DNA of 64,000 nt from Micromonospora sp. WMMD1128 (GTDB lineage Bacteria; Actinomycetota; Actinomycetes; Mycobacteriales; Micromonosporaceae): assembly GCF_027497235.1 (NCBI RefSeq), contig NZ_CP114902.1:3994001-4058000 (forward strand), in the 5' to 3' direction. Position numbers and translations under genes: made by a program. Of this stretch, positions 47,998 through 56,892 are shown piece after piece. Positions within the stretch are counted from its first letter, which is position 1. Every line of letters begins with the position of its first letter. Under the pieces are notes generated by a model. The model had not been told where the DNA came from and searched no databases. It saw only the letters and a program-made list of their open reading frames with translations.

Positions 47998-49023
47998 TCA
48001 GCGTGCCGCGCTCGCCAGGTACGCGTCGATGTCGGCGCTGATCCGGGCCGCCTCGGCCGGCGCCAGGAACGCGGCGGCCACCGCGTCCCGGGCCAGCGCG
48101 GCCACCCCGACCGGGTCGAGGTTCAGCAGCCGGGCGGCGACCGCGTACTCGTCGTTGAGCGTGGTGCCGAACATCGGCGGGTCGTCGGAGTTGATGCTGA
48201 CCGGGACGCCGGCGGCGACGAGTTGCGGCAGCGGGTGCTCGTCGAGGCTGGCCACCGCCCGGGTCCGTACGTTCGAGGTCGGGCAGACCTCCAGCGGGAT
48301 CCGCCGCTCGGCCAGGTGGGCCAGCAGCGCCGGGTCGAGCGCGGCGGAGATGCCGTGGCCGATCCGTTCGGCGCCCAGCTCGCGCAGCGCGTCCCAGATC
48401 GTCTCCGGGCCGGTGGTCTCGCCGGCGTGCGGCACCGAGCGCAGCCCGGCCGCCCGGGCCTGGTCGAAGTACGGCTTGAACTGGGGTCGGGGCACCCCGA
48501 TCTCGGGGCCGCCGAGGCCGAAGCTGATCAGCCCGTCGGGCCGTTCGTCGAGCGCGATCCGCAGGGTCTGCTCGGCCGCCGGCAGCCCGGCCTCGCCGGG
48601 GATGTCGAAGCACCAGCGCAGCGCGATGCCGAAGTCGGCCTCGGCCCGCTTGCGGGCGTCCTCGATCGCCTCGCAGAACGCCGGCGCGGGGATGCCCCGG
48701 TGCACGTGCGAGTACGGCGTGACGGTCAGTTCGGCGTACCGGACCTGCTGGCGGGCCAGTTCGCGGGCCACCTCGTGGGTGAGCAGCCAGACGTCGTCGG
48801 TGTCCCGGATCAGGTCGACCACGCTCAGGTAGACCTCGACGAAGTGGGCGAAGTCGCGGAACGCGAAGTAGTCGGCGAGCGCGTCCGGGTCGGCCGGGAC
48901 GGGGCTGCGCCCCTCGTGCCGGGCGGCCAGCTCGGCGACGATCCGGGGCGAGGCGGAGCCGACGTGGTGCACGTGCAGCTCCACCTTGGGCAGTCCGGCG
49001 ATGAAGGTGGGCAGGTCGGTCAC
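47998..49023 (-). CDS. add: Adenosine deaminase
   Basis: Deaminates adenosine to inosine in purine salvage. The 341 residues show the metal site ELHVHHVGS, the catalytic HAGET, EVCPTSNV and the late SINSDDPPMF. GTG at 49023 has AGGAG five bases upstream and overlaps the stop of the methyltransferase remnant in GTGA, so it still depends on translation through that broken gene or on its own ribosome site. Confidence 0.94.
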   Translation of the reverse strand: MTDLPTFIAGLPKVELHVHHVGSASPRIVAELAARHEGRSPVPADPDALADYFAFRDFAHFVEVYLSVVDLIRDTDDVWLLTHEVARELARQQVRYAELTVTPYSHVHRGIPAPAFCEAIEDARKRAEADFGIALRWCFDIPGEAGLPAAEQTLRIALDERPDGLISFGLGGPEIGVPRPQFKPYFDQARAAGLRSVPHAGETTGPETIWDALRELGAERIGHGISAALDPALLAHLAERRIPLEVCPTSNVRTRAVASLDEHPLPQLVAAGVPVSINSDDPPMFGTTLNDEYAVAARLLNLDPVGVAALARDAVAAAFLAPAEAARISADIDAYLASAAR

Positions 49024-49725
49024 GAATTCTCCTCTGCGTGGGCGCCGGTGCGGGCCACCACGAAGATCCGGCGGAACGGGAAGTACACCTGACCCTGCCG
49101 CACCGGGTACGCCTCGGCCAGCGCCACGCCCAGCTCGGCGCGGAAGTCGGCCCAGCCGGCGGCGTCCAGCGCGGCGCGGACCGGGCGCAGGGCCGTGCCC
49201 TCCATCCAGGCCAGCACCGGGTGGTCGGCGCCGGCGGCGGGCAGCAGGTGCACGTAGGTAGTCTCCCAGGCGTCGACCGCGCAGCCCGCCCCGGTCAGCA
49301 GCGCGGCGTAGCCGACCGGCTCGTCGACCGGGGCCGCGCGCAGCAGCCCGGCGAGGGGTTCGCGCCAGCGGCCCCGCCCGGCGACCTCGTGCAACGCCAG
49401 GTGGGACGGCGCGGCGAAGTTGCCCGGCACCTGGAACGCCAGCCACGCGCCGGCGGGCAGCTCGGTGGCCCAGCGGGCGAGCAGGTCGCGGTGCTCCGGC
49501 ACCCACTGGAGCACCGCGTTGCCGACGAGCACGTCCACGTCCGGCGCCGGCCGCCAGTCGCGGAGGTCGCGCACGCCGAACGTGACCGGGACGTCCAGGG
49601 CGGCGGCCCGCGCGATCATCTCGGGCGAGGAGTCCAGGCCGGTGATCCGGCTGCCGGGCCAGCAGGTCGTGGAAGGGGCGGGAGCGCTCGTCGCCGTAGC
49701 GCAGGTAGGTGCTCGGGTCCCACAT
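49020..49725 (-). pseudogene. tam: Trans-aconitate 2-methyltransferase, deleted and frameshifted
   Basis: ATG at 49725 begins the family N-terminus (MWDPSTYLRYGDERSRPF, then HDLLAR). At about 49655 the frame changes, and the body resumes as GSRITGLDSSPEMIARAAAL and runs to the normal end. Compared with E. coli Tam, about 28 residues are missing at the joint, including the SAM-binding DLGCGPG motif. The gene cannot give a working enzyme. The 3' part stays clean and coupled to add, so the event is recent or the tail is kept for translation of add. Confidence 0.88.
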
Positions 49726-49731
49726 GGCATT

Positions 49732-49762
49732 TCTCCAAACCGTACGTACGTCTTGTTGGAGA
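49732..49762. promoter_or_regulatory. Palindrome in divergent tam / aldo-keto reductase promoter
   Basis: TCTCCAA and TTGGAGA form inverted arms around CGTACGTACG. The site lies within the 87 bases between divergent starts, where a shared operator would be expected. Confidence 0.5.
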
Positions 49763-49812
49763 CCGTACGGCCCGACGCGCGCGACGGCAACCCGCTCACT
49801 AGGCTCGACCGG

Positions 49813-50796
49813 ATGGAACAGCGCAACTTCGACCGGCTCGGCCGGCACGTCGGCATCATCGGACTCGGCGCCTGGCAGCTCGGCGCCGACTGGGGCGACG
49901 TCAGCGAGGACGCGGCGCTCGACGTGCTGGGCGCCGCGGTGGACGCCGGCGTCACCTTCCTGGACACCGCGGACGTGTACGGCGACGGCCGCAGCGAACA
50001 GCTCATCGGGCGGTTCCTGGGTGCCCGCCCGGGGCACGGGCTGACCGTCGCCACCAAGATGGGCCGCCGGGTGCCGCAGACGCCGGAGGCGTACACCCTC
50101 GACAACTTCCGGGCCTGGACCGACAGGTCCCGGGCCAACCTGGGCGTCGACACGCTCGACCTGGTGCAGCTGCACTGCCCGCCCACCGCGGTCTTCGCCG
50201 ACGACCGGGTCTTCGACGCCCTGGACACCCTCGTCGCCGAGGAGCGCGTCGCCGGGTACGGGGTCAGCGTGGAGACCTGCGAGCAGGCGCTCACCGCCAT
50301 CGCCCGGCCCGGTGTGGCAAGCGTGCAGATCATCCTGAACGCGGTCCGGCACAAGCCGCTGGACGCGGTGCTGCCGGCCGCCGCGGCGGCCGGCGTGGGC
50401 ATCATCGCCCGGGTGCCGCTGGCGAGCGGCCTGCTCTCCGGCCGGTACGACGAGCACACCACGTTCCCGGCGAACGACCACCGCACCTTCAACCGGCACG
50501 GCGAGTCGTTCGACGTCGGCGAGACGTTCGCCGGCGTCGACTACGACCTCGGCCTGGCCGCGGTGCGCCGGCTCGCGCCGCTCGTCGGCGACGACCGCAC
50601 CATGGCGCAGTTCGCGTTGCGCTGGATCCTCGACCAGCCCGGCGTGACCGTGGTGATCCCCGGGGCCCGCTCCGCCGAGCAGGCCCGACGCAACGCCGAG
50701 GCGGCCGGCCAGCCGCCCCTGAGCGAGGCGGAGCGGGCCGCGGTGCGGGCCACCTACGACGAGCTGATCCGGTCGCGGGTGCACGACCGGTGGTGA
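49813..50796 (+). CDS. Aldo/keto reductase (second of two)
   Basis: Oxidoreductase of 327 residues with the AKR catalytic set in FLDTADVYGDGRSE, VATKMGR and VQLHCP, and the cofactor end VTVVIPGARSAEQARRNAEA. It shares a general architecture with the reductase at 38.2 kb but is clearly divergent. ATG at 49813 follows GGCTCGACCGG. It faces the broken methyltransferase across a palindromic promoter. Confidence 0.9.
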   Translation: MEQRNFDRLGRHVGIIGLGAWQLGADWGDVSEDAALDVLGAAVDAGVTFLDTADVYGDGRSEQLIGRFLGARPGHGLTVATKMGRRVPQTPEAYTLDNFRAWTDRSRANLGVDTLDLVQLHCPPTAVFADDRVFDALDTLVAEERVAGYGVSVETCEQALTAIARPGVASVQIILNAVRHKPLDAVLPAAAAAGVGIIARVPLASGLLSGRYDEHTTFPANDHRTFNRHGESFDVGETFAGVDYDLGLAAVRRLAPLVGDDRTMAQFALRWILDQPGVTVVIPGARSAEQARRNAEAAGQPPLSEAERAAVRATYDELIRSRVHDRW

Positions 50797-50887
50797 CCGG
50801 TCCGACCCGACCCGCCGGCGCGGCGCCGCCGGCCCCGCGCGACGGCGGGCATGCTGGATCGGGGCGCACGTCGGCGGAGGGGACGCG

Positions 50888-51076
50888 ATGAGGGGTTGGT
50901 TCCGGCTCACCATGGGGCTGGTGGGCGTGGTGCTCGGTGCGCTCTGGACCGTCCTGGGGCTCGGCTACGTCGAGGGCAGCGCGCTCACCGACGTGCGGAT
51001 CGGGGCCGTGGTCGGCCCGGCGCTCGTCCTGGTCGGACTCGTCGCGCTCTGGTGGGGCATGCGGGCACGCCGCTGA
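50888..51076 (+). CDS. Small two-helix membrane protein
   Basis: A 62-residue hydrophobic protein with helices at about 7-27 and 38-57 and a basic C-terminus (WWGMRARR). The start has GGAGGGG 7 bases upstream. A terminator hairpin follows. Function unknown. Confidence 0.75.
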   Translation: MRGWFRLTMGLVGVVLGALWTVLGLGYVEGSALTDVRIGAVVGPALVLVGLVALWWGMRARR

Positions 51077-51097
51077 GCCGCCGCGGGTCGGCATGGA

Positions 51098-51131
51098 GAA
51101 GCCCCGCCTCCCGGTGGGAATGCGGGGCTTC
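51098..51131. terminator. Terminator between small membrane gene and cold-shock gene
   Basis: GAAGCCCCGC pairs with GCGGGGCTTC (51098-51107 with 51122-51131) across a 14-base loop. It lies between convergent genes and can serve both. Confidence 0.8.
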
Positions 51132-51165
51132 GCGCGCCGGCCCGCCCGGCCGGCGCTCCGTCAGC

Positions 51166-51369
51166 TCAGATGGGGCGGACCTGCTCGGCCTGCGGACCCT
51201 TCTGACCCTGGGCGATCTCGAACTCCACCCGCTGGTTCTCCTCCAGCGAGCGGTAGCCGCTGGACTGGATGGCCGAGAAGTGGACGAACACGTCAGCACC
51301 CCCGCCGTCGACGGTGATGAAGCCGAAGCCCTTGTCAGCGTTGAACCACTTCACGGTTCCCTGCGCCAT
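51166..51369 (-). CDS. Cold-shock domain protein (CspA family)
   Basis: Single-stranded nucleic-acid-binding protein of 67 residues with RNP motifs KGFGFI and VFVHFS. ATG at 51369 has AGAAGGAG 6 bases upstream. The leader region 51370-51590 has no gene and could contain a structured 5' untranslated region like that of other csp genes; I see no specific cold-box. Confidence 0.97.
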   Translation of the reverse strand: MAQGTVKWFNADKGFGFITVDGGGADVFVHFSAIQSSGYRSLEENQRVEFEIAQGQKGPQAEQVRPI

Positions 51370-51589
51370 GTGCAACTCCTTCTAAAACTGGCGGCCGAGC
51401 ACGCCGTGCGGCCGATTGGCCGTTTTCGAGCAGCGGCGCCTGAGGTGGCCCCCCATGCAGGGAACGTCTCTCAACCCACGCGTCTCGCAACAGCGTGAGA
51501 CAGCAAACCACGTACGCAAAAACTTCGCACAGCCTACCGGACGAACGTCTCCGACATGTGACCTGAAGGTCGCCCGAAGCCACGCCGAA

Positions 51590-51620
51590 GACCCCTCCCC
51601 CAGCGTGCGGGGAAGGGGTC
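51590..51620 (-). terminator. Terminator after the DUF4235 gene
   Basis: GACCCCTCCCCC pairs with GGGGAAGGGGTC with one mismatch, 15 bases beyond the stop of the membrane-protein set. The following T-run is weak. Confidence 0.65.
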
Positions 51621-51634
51621 CGTTCCGGATCTGA

Positions 51635-51907
51635 TCAGTCCGGCCAGTGCCCGGTCAGCCGTCGCACACCGACCGCGCCGCCCCGGTCCACGGCCGCCCG
51701 GACCGCCGAGAAAATCGCCCCCTGGAGGGCCGCGGCGGCGAGCACCTCGCCCCAGTGCCGGTCCTCGTCGGTGGCGCTGGGCGCGTCGTCGTCGCCCGCC
51801 GCCAGCTTCCAGACCTGCCGGAAGACCATGCCCGCGACCGCGCCGGCGGCCAGGCCGAGCAGCACGCCCACCGGCCGGTACGCCACCTTGCCGATCTTGC
51901 CGCTCAC
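51635..51907 (-). CDS. DUF4235 small membrane protein
   Basis: A 90-residue protein with one or two hydrophobic stretches (VGVLLGLAAGAVAGMVF and VLAAAALQGAIFSAVRAAV) around an acidic loop. It matches the DUF4235 pattern (KVAYRPVGVL, VWKLAAG, WGEVLAAAALQGA). The GTG start overlaps the preceding stop in GTGA. Third of a coupled membrane set. Confidence 0.82.
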   Translation of the reverse strand: MSGKIGKVAYRPVGVLLGLAAGAVAGMVFRQVWKLAAGDDDAPSATDEDRHWGEVLAAAALQGAIFSAVRAAVDRGGAVGVRRLTGHWPD

Positions 51908-52257
51908 CCGCGCCTCCCTCGGATCACCAACAACACCACCACGGTCGCCACCGCGCCGGCCGCGACCGCCGCCCACGGCACCGGGCTGCGCCCGACCGCG
52001 CCGCCGGAGCCGTACGCCTGCGCCCGGACCGACCGGACCCGCTCCGCCGCCCGCCCGCGCGCCCGCGCCACGGTCAGCGCCGCCTGCTCGCGCATCCGCG
52101 CCTTGGCCTGCTCGGCGGAGTGCCGCACCAGCGCCTTCGGGTCGGCCCGGGCGGCCAGCAGCTCCATCGTCTCACCGAGTTCCACCCGGGTCCGGCGGAT
52201 CTCCTCCCGGAGCGCCGCCACATCCCCGGTCCCGTTACCGGTTCCGTTGCCGGTCAT
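51904..52257 (-). CDS. DUF3618 protein
   Basis: A 117-residue protein: a helical cytoplasmic part with the DUF3618 core LREEIRRTRVELGETMELLAA, an Arg/Ala coil and a C-terminal membrane helix (VAAGAVATVVVLLVIRG). The N-terminus has a GNGTGNGTGD run. It overlaps both neighbours by four bases (ATGA and GTGA). Confidence 0.88.
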   Translation of the reverse strand: MTGNGTGNGTGDVAALREEIRRTRVELGETMELLAARADPKALVRHSAEQAKARMREQAALTVARARGRAAERVRSVRAQAYGSGGAVGRSPVPWAAVAAGAVATVVVLLVIRGRRG

Positions 52258-52688
52258 GCCCGCCTCCCGTCCTTCACCGCGGCGGTGACCGTGTCGACGT
52301 CCGCGCGGACACTGCGGACCGCCGCCTCCGGCACCGGCGGGACGGCACGGCTGACCTGCTTCTTGCCCACGAGCGCGAGGATCCCGGCGAGCAGGAACAG
52401 CGCCACCGCCACGATCAGGGCGGCCAGCCACGCCGGCATGACAAGCGCCAGCAGCAGAATCACGGTGGCGACGAGCGCACCGGCGCCGTAGAGCGCCATC
52501 ACCCCGCCACCGCCGAACAGACCGATCCCGATCCCGGCGTGCTTGCCCTTCTGGGTCAGCTCCGCCCGGGCCAGGGCCAGTTCGTCCCGCACCAGGCGGG
52601 TGACCTGCTCGGTGGCCCGTTGCACCAGTTCCGCGGTGGACGGCTCGGTCCCGGGCCGGGACGTGCTGGGACTCGCGACGTCAGCCAT
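52254..52688 (-). CDS. Phage-holin superfamily III-like membrane protein (DUF1469)
   Basis: A 144-residue protein with the DUF1469 core STAELVQRATEQVTRLVRDE and ELTQKGKHAGIGIGLFGGGG and two membrane helices (about 60-80 and 86-108). The family name refers to a fold resemblance; no lysis genes are near. ATG at 52688 has GGAGG upstream. First of the three coupled genes. Confidence 0.88.
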   Translation of the reverse strand: MADVASPSTSRPGTEPSTAELVQRATEQVTRLVRDELALARAELTQKGKHAGIGIGLFGGGGVMALYGAGALVATVILLLALVMPAWLAALIVAVALFLLAGILALVGKKQVSRAVPPVPEAAVRSVRADVDTVTAAVKDGRRA

Positions 52689-52955
52689 GCTGTCCTCCTT
52701 TCGTCATCACCGCGCTGTATGCCCGGAGTCGCCGCCCGTCAATCCTGCGCGGAACGGCCGGTCGGCCCGGCCGCCCGCCGCCGGAGCCCGGCGGCGGATG
52801 GCCGGAACCCGGGGCGTGGCCAGCAGGTCCCCCGGAACACGACCGATCAAACCCACTCGGCCCGAGACTCCGCGAACCGGTCCGACCGGCCGCGTACCGT
52901 CCCCGACTGGGACAACGCGCCGGGCGACGCCGGGGTCACGGACCCACCGGGCGCG

Positions 52956-52993
52956 CGGAGCCCCCGGCGCCGCGCGGGCGGCCGGGGGCTCCG
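52956..52993 (-). terminator. Terminator of the MscS-like gene
   Basis: A perfect 13-bp stem (52956-52968 with 52981-52993), 15 bases beyond the stop. The remaining gap 52689-52955 is very GC-rich and shows no gene or other site I can support. Confidence 0.8.
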
Positions 52994-53008
52994 ATCGGGT
53001 ACGCGGGG

Positions 53009-54205
53009 TCAGCGCCGGGCCTCGGCGTGGTCCTCCCGACCCACGAACGCCTCGCTGCGGGCCTCACCGTCGTCGCTGCCGCCGAAGACCCGCGCGTCGT
53101 CGGGGGCCTCGGTGTCGGCCGGCCGGCGCACCGACCGGCGCAGCGGCGCCACCTGCCAGGCCAGCGGACCGGTCGCCTCGCCCACCTCGGTGCGCAGCCG
53201 GGGCAACGCGGTCGGGCGGTGGTCGCGTACCCAGGCCACCAGGTTCTCCCGGACCAGGCAGCGGAGGTCCCAGAGGCTGCCCGCGTCGGCGGCGCTGACC
53301 ACCGCGCGGACCTTGACCAGGCCGCCCGTGGCGTCGGTCACCTGGAGGACGCAGACCCGGCCGTCCCAGAGGTCGGTGCCCTCGCAGAGCCGCCGCAGCT
53401 CCTCCCGCACGGCCTGCACCGGGACCGCCCAGTCCAGGTCGAACTCGGCGGTGCCGAGCACCTTCGCCTCGGTCCGGGTCCAGTTCTGGAACGGCCGGCT
53501 GGTGAAGTACGAGGTGGGCAGGATCAGCCGGCGGTCGTCCCAGACCTGCACCACCACGTAGCTGAGCGTCATCTCCTCGATCCGGCCCCACTCCCCCTCG
53601 ATCACGACCACGTCGTCCAGGCGCACCGCGTCGCTGAAGGCGAGCTGGAGGCCGGCGAAGACGTTGCCGAGCAGGCTCTGCGCGGCCAGCGCGGCGACCG
53701 CGGCCACCACACCGGCGGAGGTGAGCACCCCGGCGCCGACACCGCGTACGGACGGGAACGTCATCAGCATCACGCCGACGGCGAGGATCACGATCACCGC
53801 TATGGTCAGCCGGCGCAGCAGCACCACCTGGGTCCGCACCCGCCGGGCGTGCCTGTTGTTCGGCACGTCCGTCCGGAACCGCGCAAGCGCGGTGTCCTCC
53901 GCCACCACCAGCAGCGAGGCCACCAGCCAGGCGAGCGCGGCGATCATGGCCAGCACCAGCGTGTGCAGGACGAACCGCCGCCACGGGCTACCCACCGCGT
54001 AGAGCGTGGTGAACCGGATCGCGAGCTGCACGCCGACCACTGTCGCGGCGACCTGGAACGCACGGTGCGAGTGCTCGGTCAGCTCGGTCATCAGCAGTGA
54101 GCGGCGGCCCAGCCGGCGGGTGACCCGGTGGGCCACCTGTACCAGCACCAACGCGACCGCCGCCGCGACGAGCGCGGCGGCGACGGTCACCAGGTAGCTC
54201 TGCAC
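53009..54205 (-). CDS. MscS-family mechanosensitive channel
   Basis: Membrane protein of 398 residues with about four to five helices, then the MscS pore-lining and beta domain (GVVAAVAALAAQSLLGNVFA, GLQLAFSDAVRLDDVVVIEG, WGRIEEMTLSYVVVQVWDDR, LPTSYFTSRPFQNWTR). It should open under membrane tension and release solutes. GTG at 54205 has GGAGAG upstream. The C-terminus is acidic and disordered. Confidence 0.93.
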   Translation of the reverse strand: MQSYLVTVAAALVAAAVALVLVQVAHRVTRRLGRRSLLMTELTEHSHRAFQVAATVVGVQLAIRFTTLYAVGSPWRRFVLHTLVLAMIAALAWLVASLLVVAEDTALARFRTDVPNNRHARRVRTQVVLLRRLTIAVIVILAVGVMLMTFPSVRGVGAGVLTSAGVVAAVAALAAQSLLGNVFAGLQLAFSDAVRLDDVVVIEGEWGRIEEMTLSYVVVQVWDDRRLILPTSYFTSRPFQNWTRTEAKVLGTAEFDLDWAVPVQAVREELRRLCEGTDLWDGRVCVLQVTDATGGLVKVRAVVSAADAGSLWDLRCLVRENLVAWVRDHRPTALPRLRTEVGEATGPLAWQVAPLRRSVRRPADTEAPDDARVFGGSDDGEARSEAFVGREDHAEARR

Positions 54206-54278
54206 GACATCTCTCCCTCCGCCCGGCGGAATCGGGCAAAGGCCCAATGGTGCCCGGCGGTCCGGATATCGACCAGGC

Positions 54279-55100
54279 TCAGACCTTGCGGTACCGGGAC
54301 TGGAAGAAGCAGTAGACGCCGAACGCGGCGATGCCGAGCGCCATCAACGACAGCAGCCACGGGCCGTACGCCTGGTCGCGCAGCGTCCGCAGGGCGGCGT
54401 CCAGGCCGCGCGCCTTCTCCGGGTCGTACTTCACGGCCGCGACCACGATGAGCAGGCCGGTGATGGCAAAGACCGCGCCCCGCGCGGCGTACCCGACCAT
54501 GCCGAGGCGACGGGTGAGCTGGTGTGTCTTGCGGCTCATCTCGCCGGTCTTGAGGTTGCGCTCGAACTTCTTCTTCAGGCCGTAGATCACCATGCCCACG
54601 CCGACCGCGGCGAGCACCAGACCGGCCAGGCCGACCAGCCACCGGCCGCCGTCGGAGGCCATCAGCTTCTCGGTGAGCTGCTGCTGCTGGTTCGAGGAGT
54701 TGGCGCTGGCGTCCCGGACCACCTTGATCGCGGTCCAGCCCAGCCAGGTGAAGACGATCACGCGCACGACCGAGGCGATCCGCTCGAAGATCCGCTCCTT
54801 GCCGGTCTTCGACTGGTGGCCGATCACCGCCTGGAACGCTTGCCAGATGGCCATGGCGAACAGCCCGACGGCGATCGCGACCAGGACGAACTTGCCGAGC
54901 GGCTGCTCGCCGAGCGTGCGCAGGGCGCCGTTCTGGTTGCCCTCCTCGCCCGACTTGCCGAAGGCGATCTGCAACGCCAGCCAGGCGAGGAGGAGGTGCA
55001 CGATTCCGTAGCCGATGAACCCGACACGGGTCAGCAGTTCGAGCCAACGGCTGTTCTTGGCCTGGGCGGCGGTGGCGCCGGCGCTTCGGGTGACAGACAT
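54279..55100 (-). CDS. DUF1206 membrane protein with three repeats
   Basis: A 273-residue protein of six membrane helices in three DUF1206 repeats, each starting with a pattern such as LLTRVGFIGYGIVHLLLAWL, RIASVVRVIVFTWLGWTAIK and RLGMVGYAARGAVFAITGLL. Function unknown. ATG at 55100 is followed by a polar segment before the first helix. Confidence 0.88.
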   Translation of the reverse strand: MSVTRSAGATAAQAKNSRWLELLTRVGFIGYGIVHLLLAWLALQIAFGKSGEEGNQNGALRTLGEQPLGKFVLVAIAVGLFAMAIWQAFQAVIGHQSKTGKERIFERIASVVRVIVFTWLGWTAIKVVRDASANSSNQQQQLTEKLMASDGGRWLVGLAGLVLAAVGVGMVIYGLKKKFERNLKTGEMSRKTHQLTRRLGMVGYAARGAVFAITGLLIVVAAVKYDPEKARGLDAALRTLRDQAYGPWLLSLMALGIAAFGVYCFFQSRYRKV

Positions 55101-55167
55101 GCGCCCTCAATCTCCCGACGTGCGATTTTCCAAACGTCACCGCCCGCCGCCGCCCGGCCGAATCCGA

Positions 55168-55533
55168 TCAGCTGTTGGGGTTGCGAGCCACCCGCAGCAC
55201 GACGTTCTGGTCGGTGACGCTGTCCAGGCTGACCTGGAAGCCGCCCACCTCGGTGGCCTGCTGGCCCGTGGTGAGTGACAGCTGTTCCCCGGCCACCTCG
55301 ACGGTGACCTGGTCGTCCTGGGTGCCGATGAGCTTGGCCTCGACGCCGAGGATGCTGGCGCTGGCTTCCACCCCACGGTCGAAGGTGATGGTGCAGGCGT
55401 CCAGGCCGCAGTCGGTGTCGGCGCCGTTCGAGCTGCATCCGGCGAGCAGCGCGGCGCCGAGGGCGAGACCGGCGAGCATCCCGGCGGCGCGTCGGGCGGA
55501 GGTCGGGGCGAGGGTGGCGCGTCGGTTCGTCAC
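55168..55533 (-). CDS. Small lipoprotein
   Basis: A 121-residue secreted protein with signal peptide and lipobox LLAGC at about residue 33, then a small all-beta domain with two further cysteines (DCGLDAC) that can pair. No family recognised. GTG at 55533 has GGGGAGG upstream. Confidence 0.8.
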   Translation of the reverse strand: MTNRRATLAPTSARRAAGMLAGLALGAALLAGCSSNGADTDCGLDACTITFDRGVEASASILGVEAKLIGTQDDQVTVEVAGEQLSLTTGQQATEVGGFQVSLDSVTDQNVVLRVARNPNS

Positions 55534-55592
55534 CTCCCCAAGGGTACGGCGCGCCGGCCACCGCCCCGGGGTGGCCGCGCGCGCCGAGGTGG

Positions 55593-55650
55593 GGTGTTAA
55601 GAAGGGGCCCCGCCTCTACCGAATGCGTTAAGAAGGGCCCCCGCCTTCCG
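55593..55650. repeat. Dispersed GTTAAG/GGGGCCCC element, copy 4
   Basis: GGTGTTAAGAAGGGGCCCCG, CTCTACCGAATGC and GTTAAGAAGGGCCCCCGCC: the GCG of the other copies is GAA here. It fills the gap between divergent genes just before 55666. Confidence 0.88.
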
Positions 55651-55665
55651 CGCTAGGGTGCGGGA

Positions 55666-56892
55666 ATGGCTTTTGATGTTGCCCGGGTGCGGCGCGGATA
55701 CCCCGCGCTGGGCGAGGGTTTCGCGCACTTCGACGGCGCCGGTGGCACCCAGACCGCCGCCGGGGTGATCGAGGCGGTGGCCGACGCCATGCGTACCGCC
55801 ATGGGTAACCGCAGCACCGCCTTCGCCCCCGGCCGGCGCGCGCTGGAGCTGGTCGCCGGCGCGCGGGCCGCGGTCGCCGACCTGCTCGGCGCGGACCCGG
55901 CGGGCGTGGTGCTGGGGTCGAGCGCCACCGCGCTCACCTACACGCTGGCCCGCACGCTCGGCGCGGGCTGGCGGCCCGGCGACGAGGTGGTGGTGTCGCG
56001 GCTGGACCACGACGCCAACGTCCGCCCCTGGGCGCAGGCCGCCGAGGCGGCCGGGGCGACGGTGCGCTGGGCCGAGTTCGACCCGGACACCGGCGAGCTG
56101 CCCGCCGGCCAGTACGCCGACCTGGTCACCGCGCGCACCCGGCTGGTCGCGGTGACCGCCGGCAGCAACGCGATCGGCACCGCGCCGGACGTGGCGGCGA
56201 TCGCGAAGACCGCGCACGCCGCCGGCGCGCTGGTCTGCGTGGACGGGGTGCACTCGGTGCCGCACGGCCCCACCGACCTGGCCTCGCTCGGCGCGGACGT
56301 GCTGGTGACCAGCGCGTACAAGTGGTCAGGTCCGCACCTGGCGGCGATGGTCGCCGACCCGTCGTGGTGGGCGACGCTGCGCCCGGCGAAGCTGATCCCC
56401 TCGGCCGACGGGGTCCCGGACCGCTTCGAGTACGGCACCCCGAGCTTCCCGCTGCTGGCCGGCGTGGCCGCCGCGGTGGACCACCTGGCCGGTCTCGACC
56501 CGGCCGCGTCCGGCGACCGCCGGGAGCGGGTACGCGCCGGCCTGGCCGCCGCCCAGGCGCACGAGGAGGCGGTCTTCGACCGGCTGCTCACCGGGCTGAC
56601 CGCCCGGCCGTTCGTCACCGTCTACGGCGCGCCGGCCCGGCGCTGCCCCACGGTGTCGTTCCGGCTGGCCGGGCAGGCTCCGGCGCGGACCGCGGCGGCG
56701 TTGGGCGAGGCGGGCTTCTGCCTCTCCTCCGGCGACTACTACGCCTACGAATACTTCCAGGCCATGGGGCTGCGCGACTCCGGCGGCGCGGTGCGGGCCA
56801 GCGTCTACCACTACAACACGGCCGACGAGGTGGACCGGCTGCTGGCCGAGATCGACCGGGTGGCCGACGACGAGAGGACGATGGTCAGGTGA
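55666..56892 (+). CDS. Cysteine-desulfurase-like class V aminotransferase
   Basis: PLP enzyme of 408 residues related to the CsdA/NifS-like VC1184 subgroup. The PLP lysine is in VTSAYKWSGPHLA; ALVCVDGVHSVPHGP holds the cofactor Asp and His. A catalytic Cys loop as in IscS is absent; SSGDYYAYEYF occupies its place. The last bases overlap the GTG of the acetyltransferase gene (GTGA). Confidence 0.87.
   Translation: MAFDVARVRRGYPALGEGFAHFDGAGGTQTAAGVIEAVADAMRTAMGNRSTAFAPGRRALELVAGARAAVADLLGADPAGVVLGSSATALTYTLARTLGAGWRPGDEVVVSRLDHDANVRPWAQAAEAAGATVRWAEFDPDTGELPAGQYADLVTARTRLVAVTAGSNAIGTAPDVAAIAKTAHAAGALVCVDGVHSVPHGPTDLASLGADVLVTSAYKWSGPHLAAMVADPSWWATLRPAKLIPSADGVPDRFEYGTPSFPLLAGVAAAVDHLAGLDPAASGDRRERVRAGLAAAQAHEEAVFDRLLTGLTARPFVTVYGAPARRCPTVSFRLAGQAPARTAAALGEAGFCLSSGDYYAYEYFQAMGLRDSGGAVRASVYHYNTADEVDRLLAEIDRVADDERTMVR

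Noticed and set aside
52254..52688. Prophage indicated by a holin-like gene
   Set aside because: DUF1469 proteins are chromosomal membrane proteins; no endolysin, capsid, integrase or attachment site is near.
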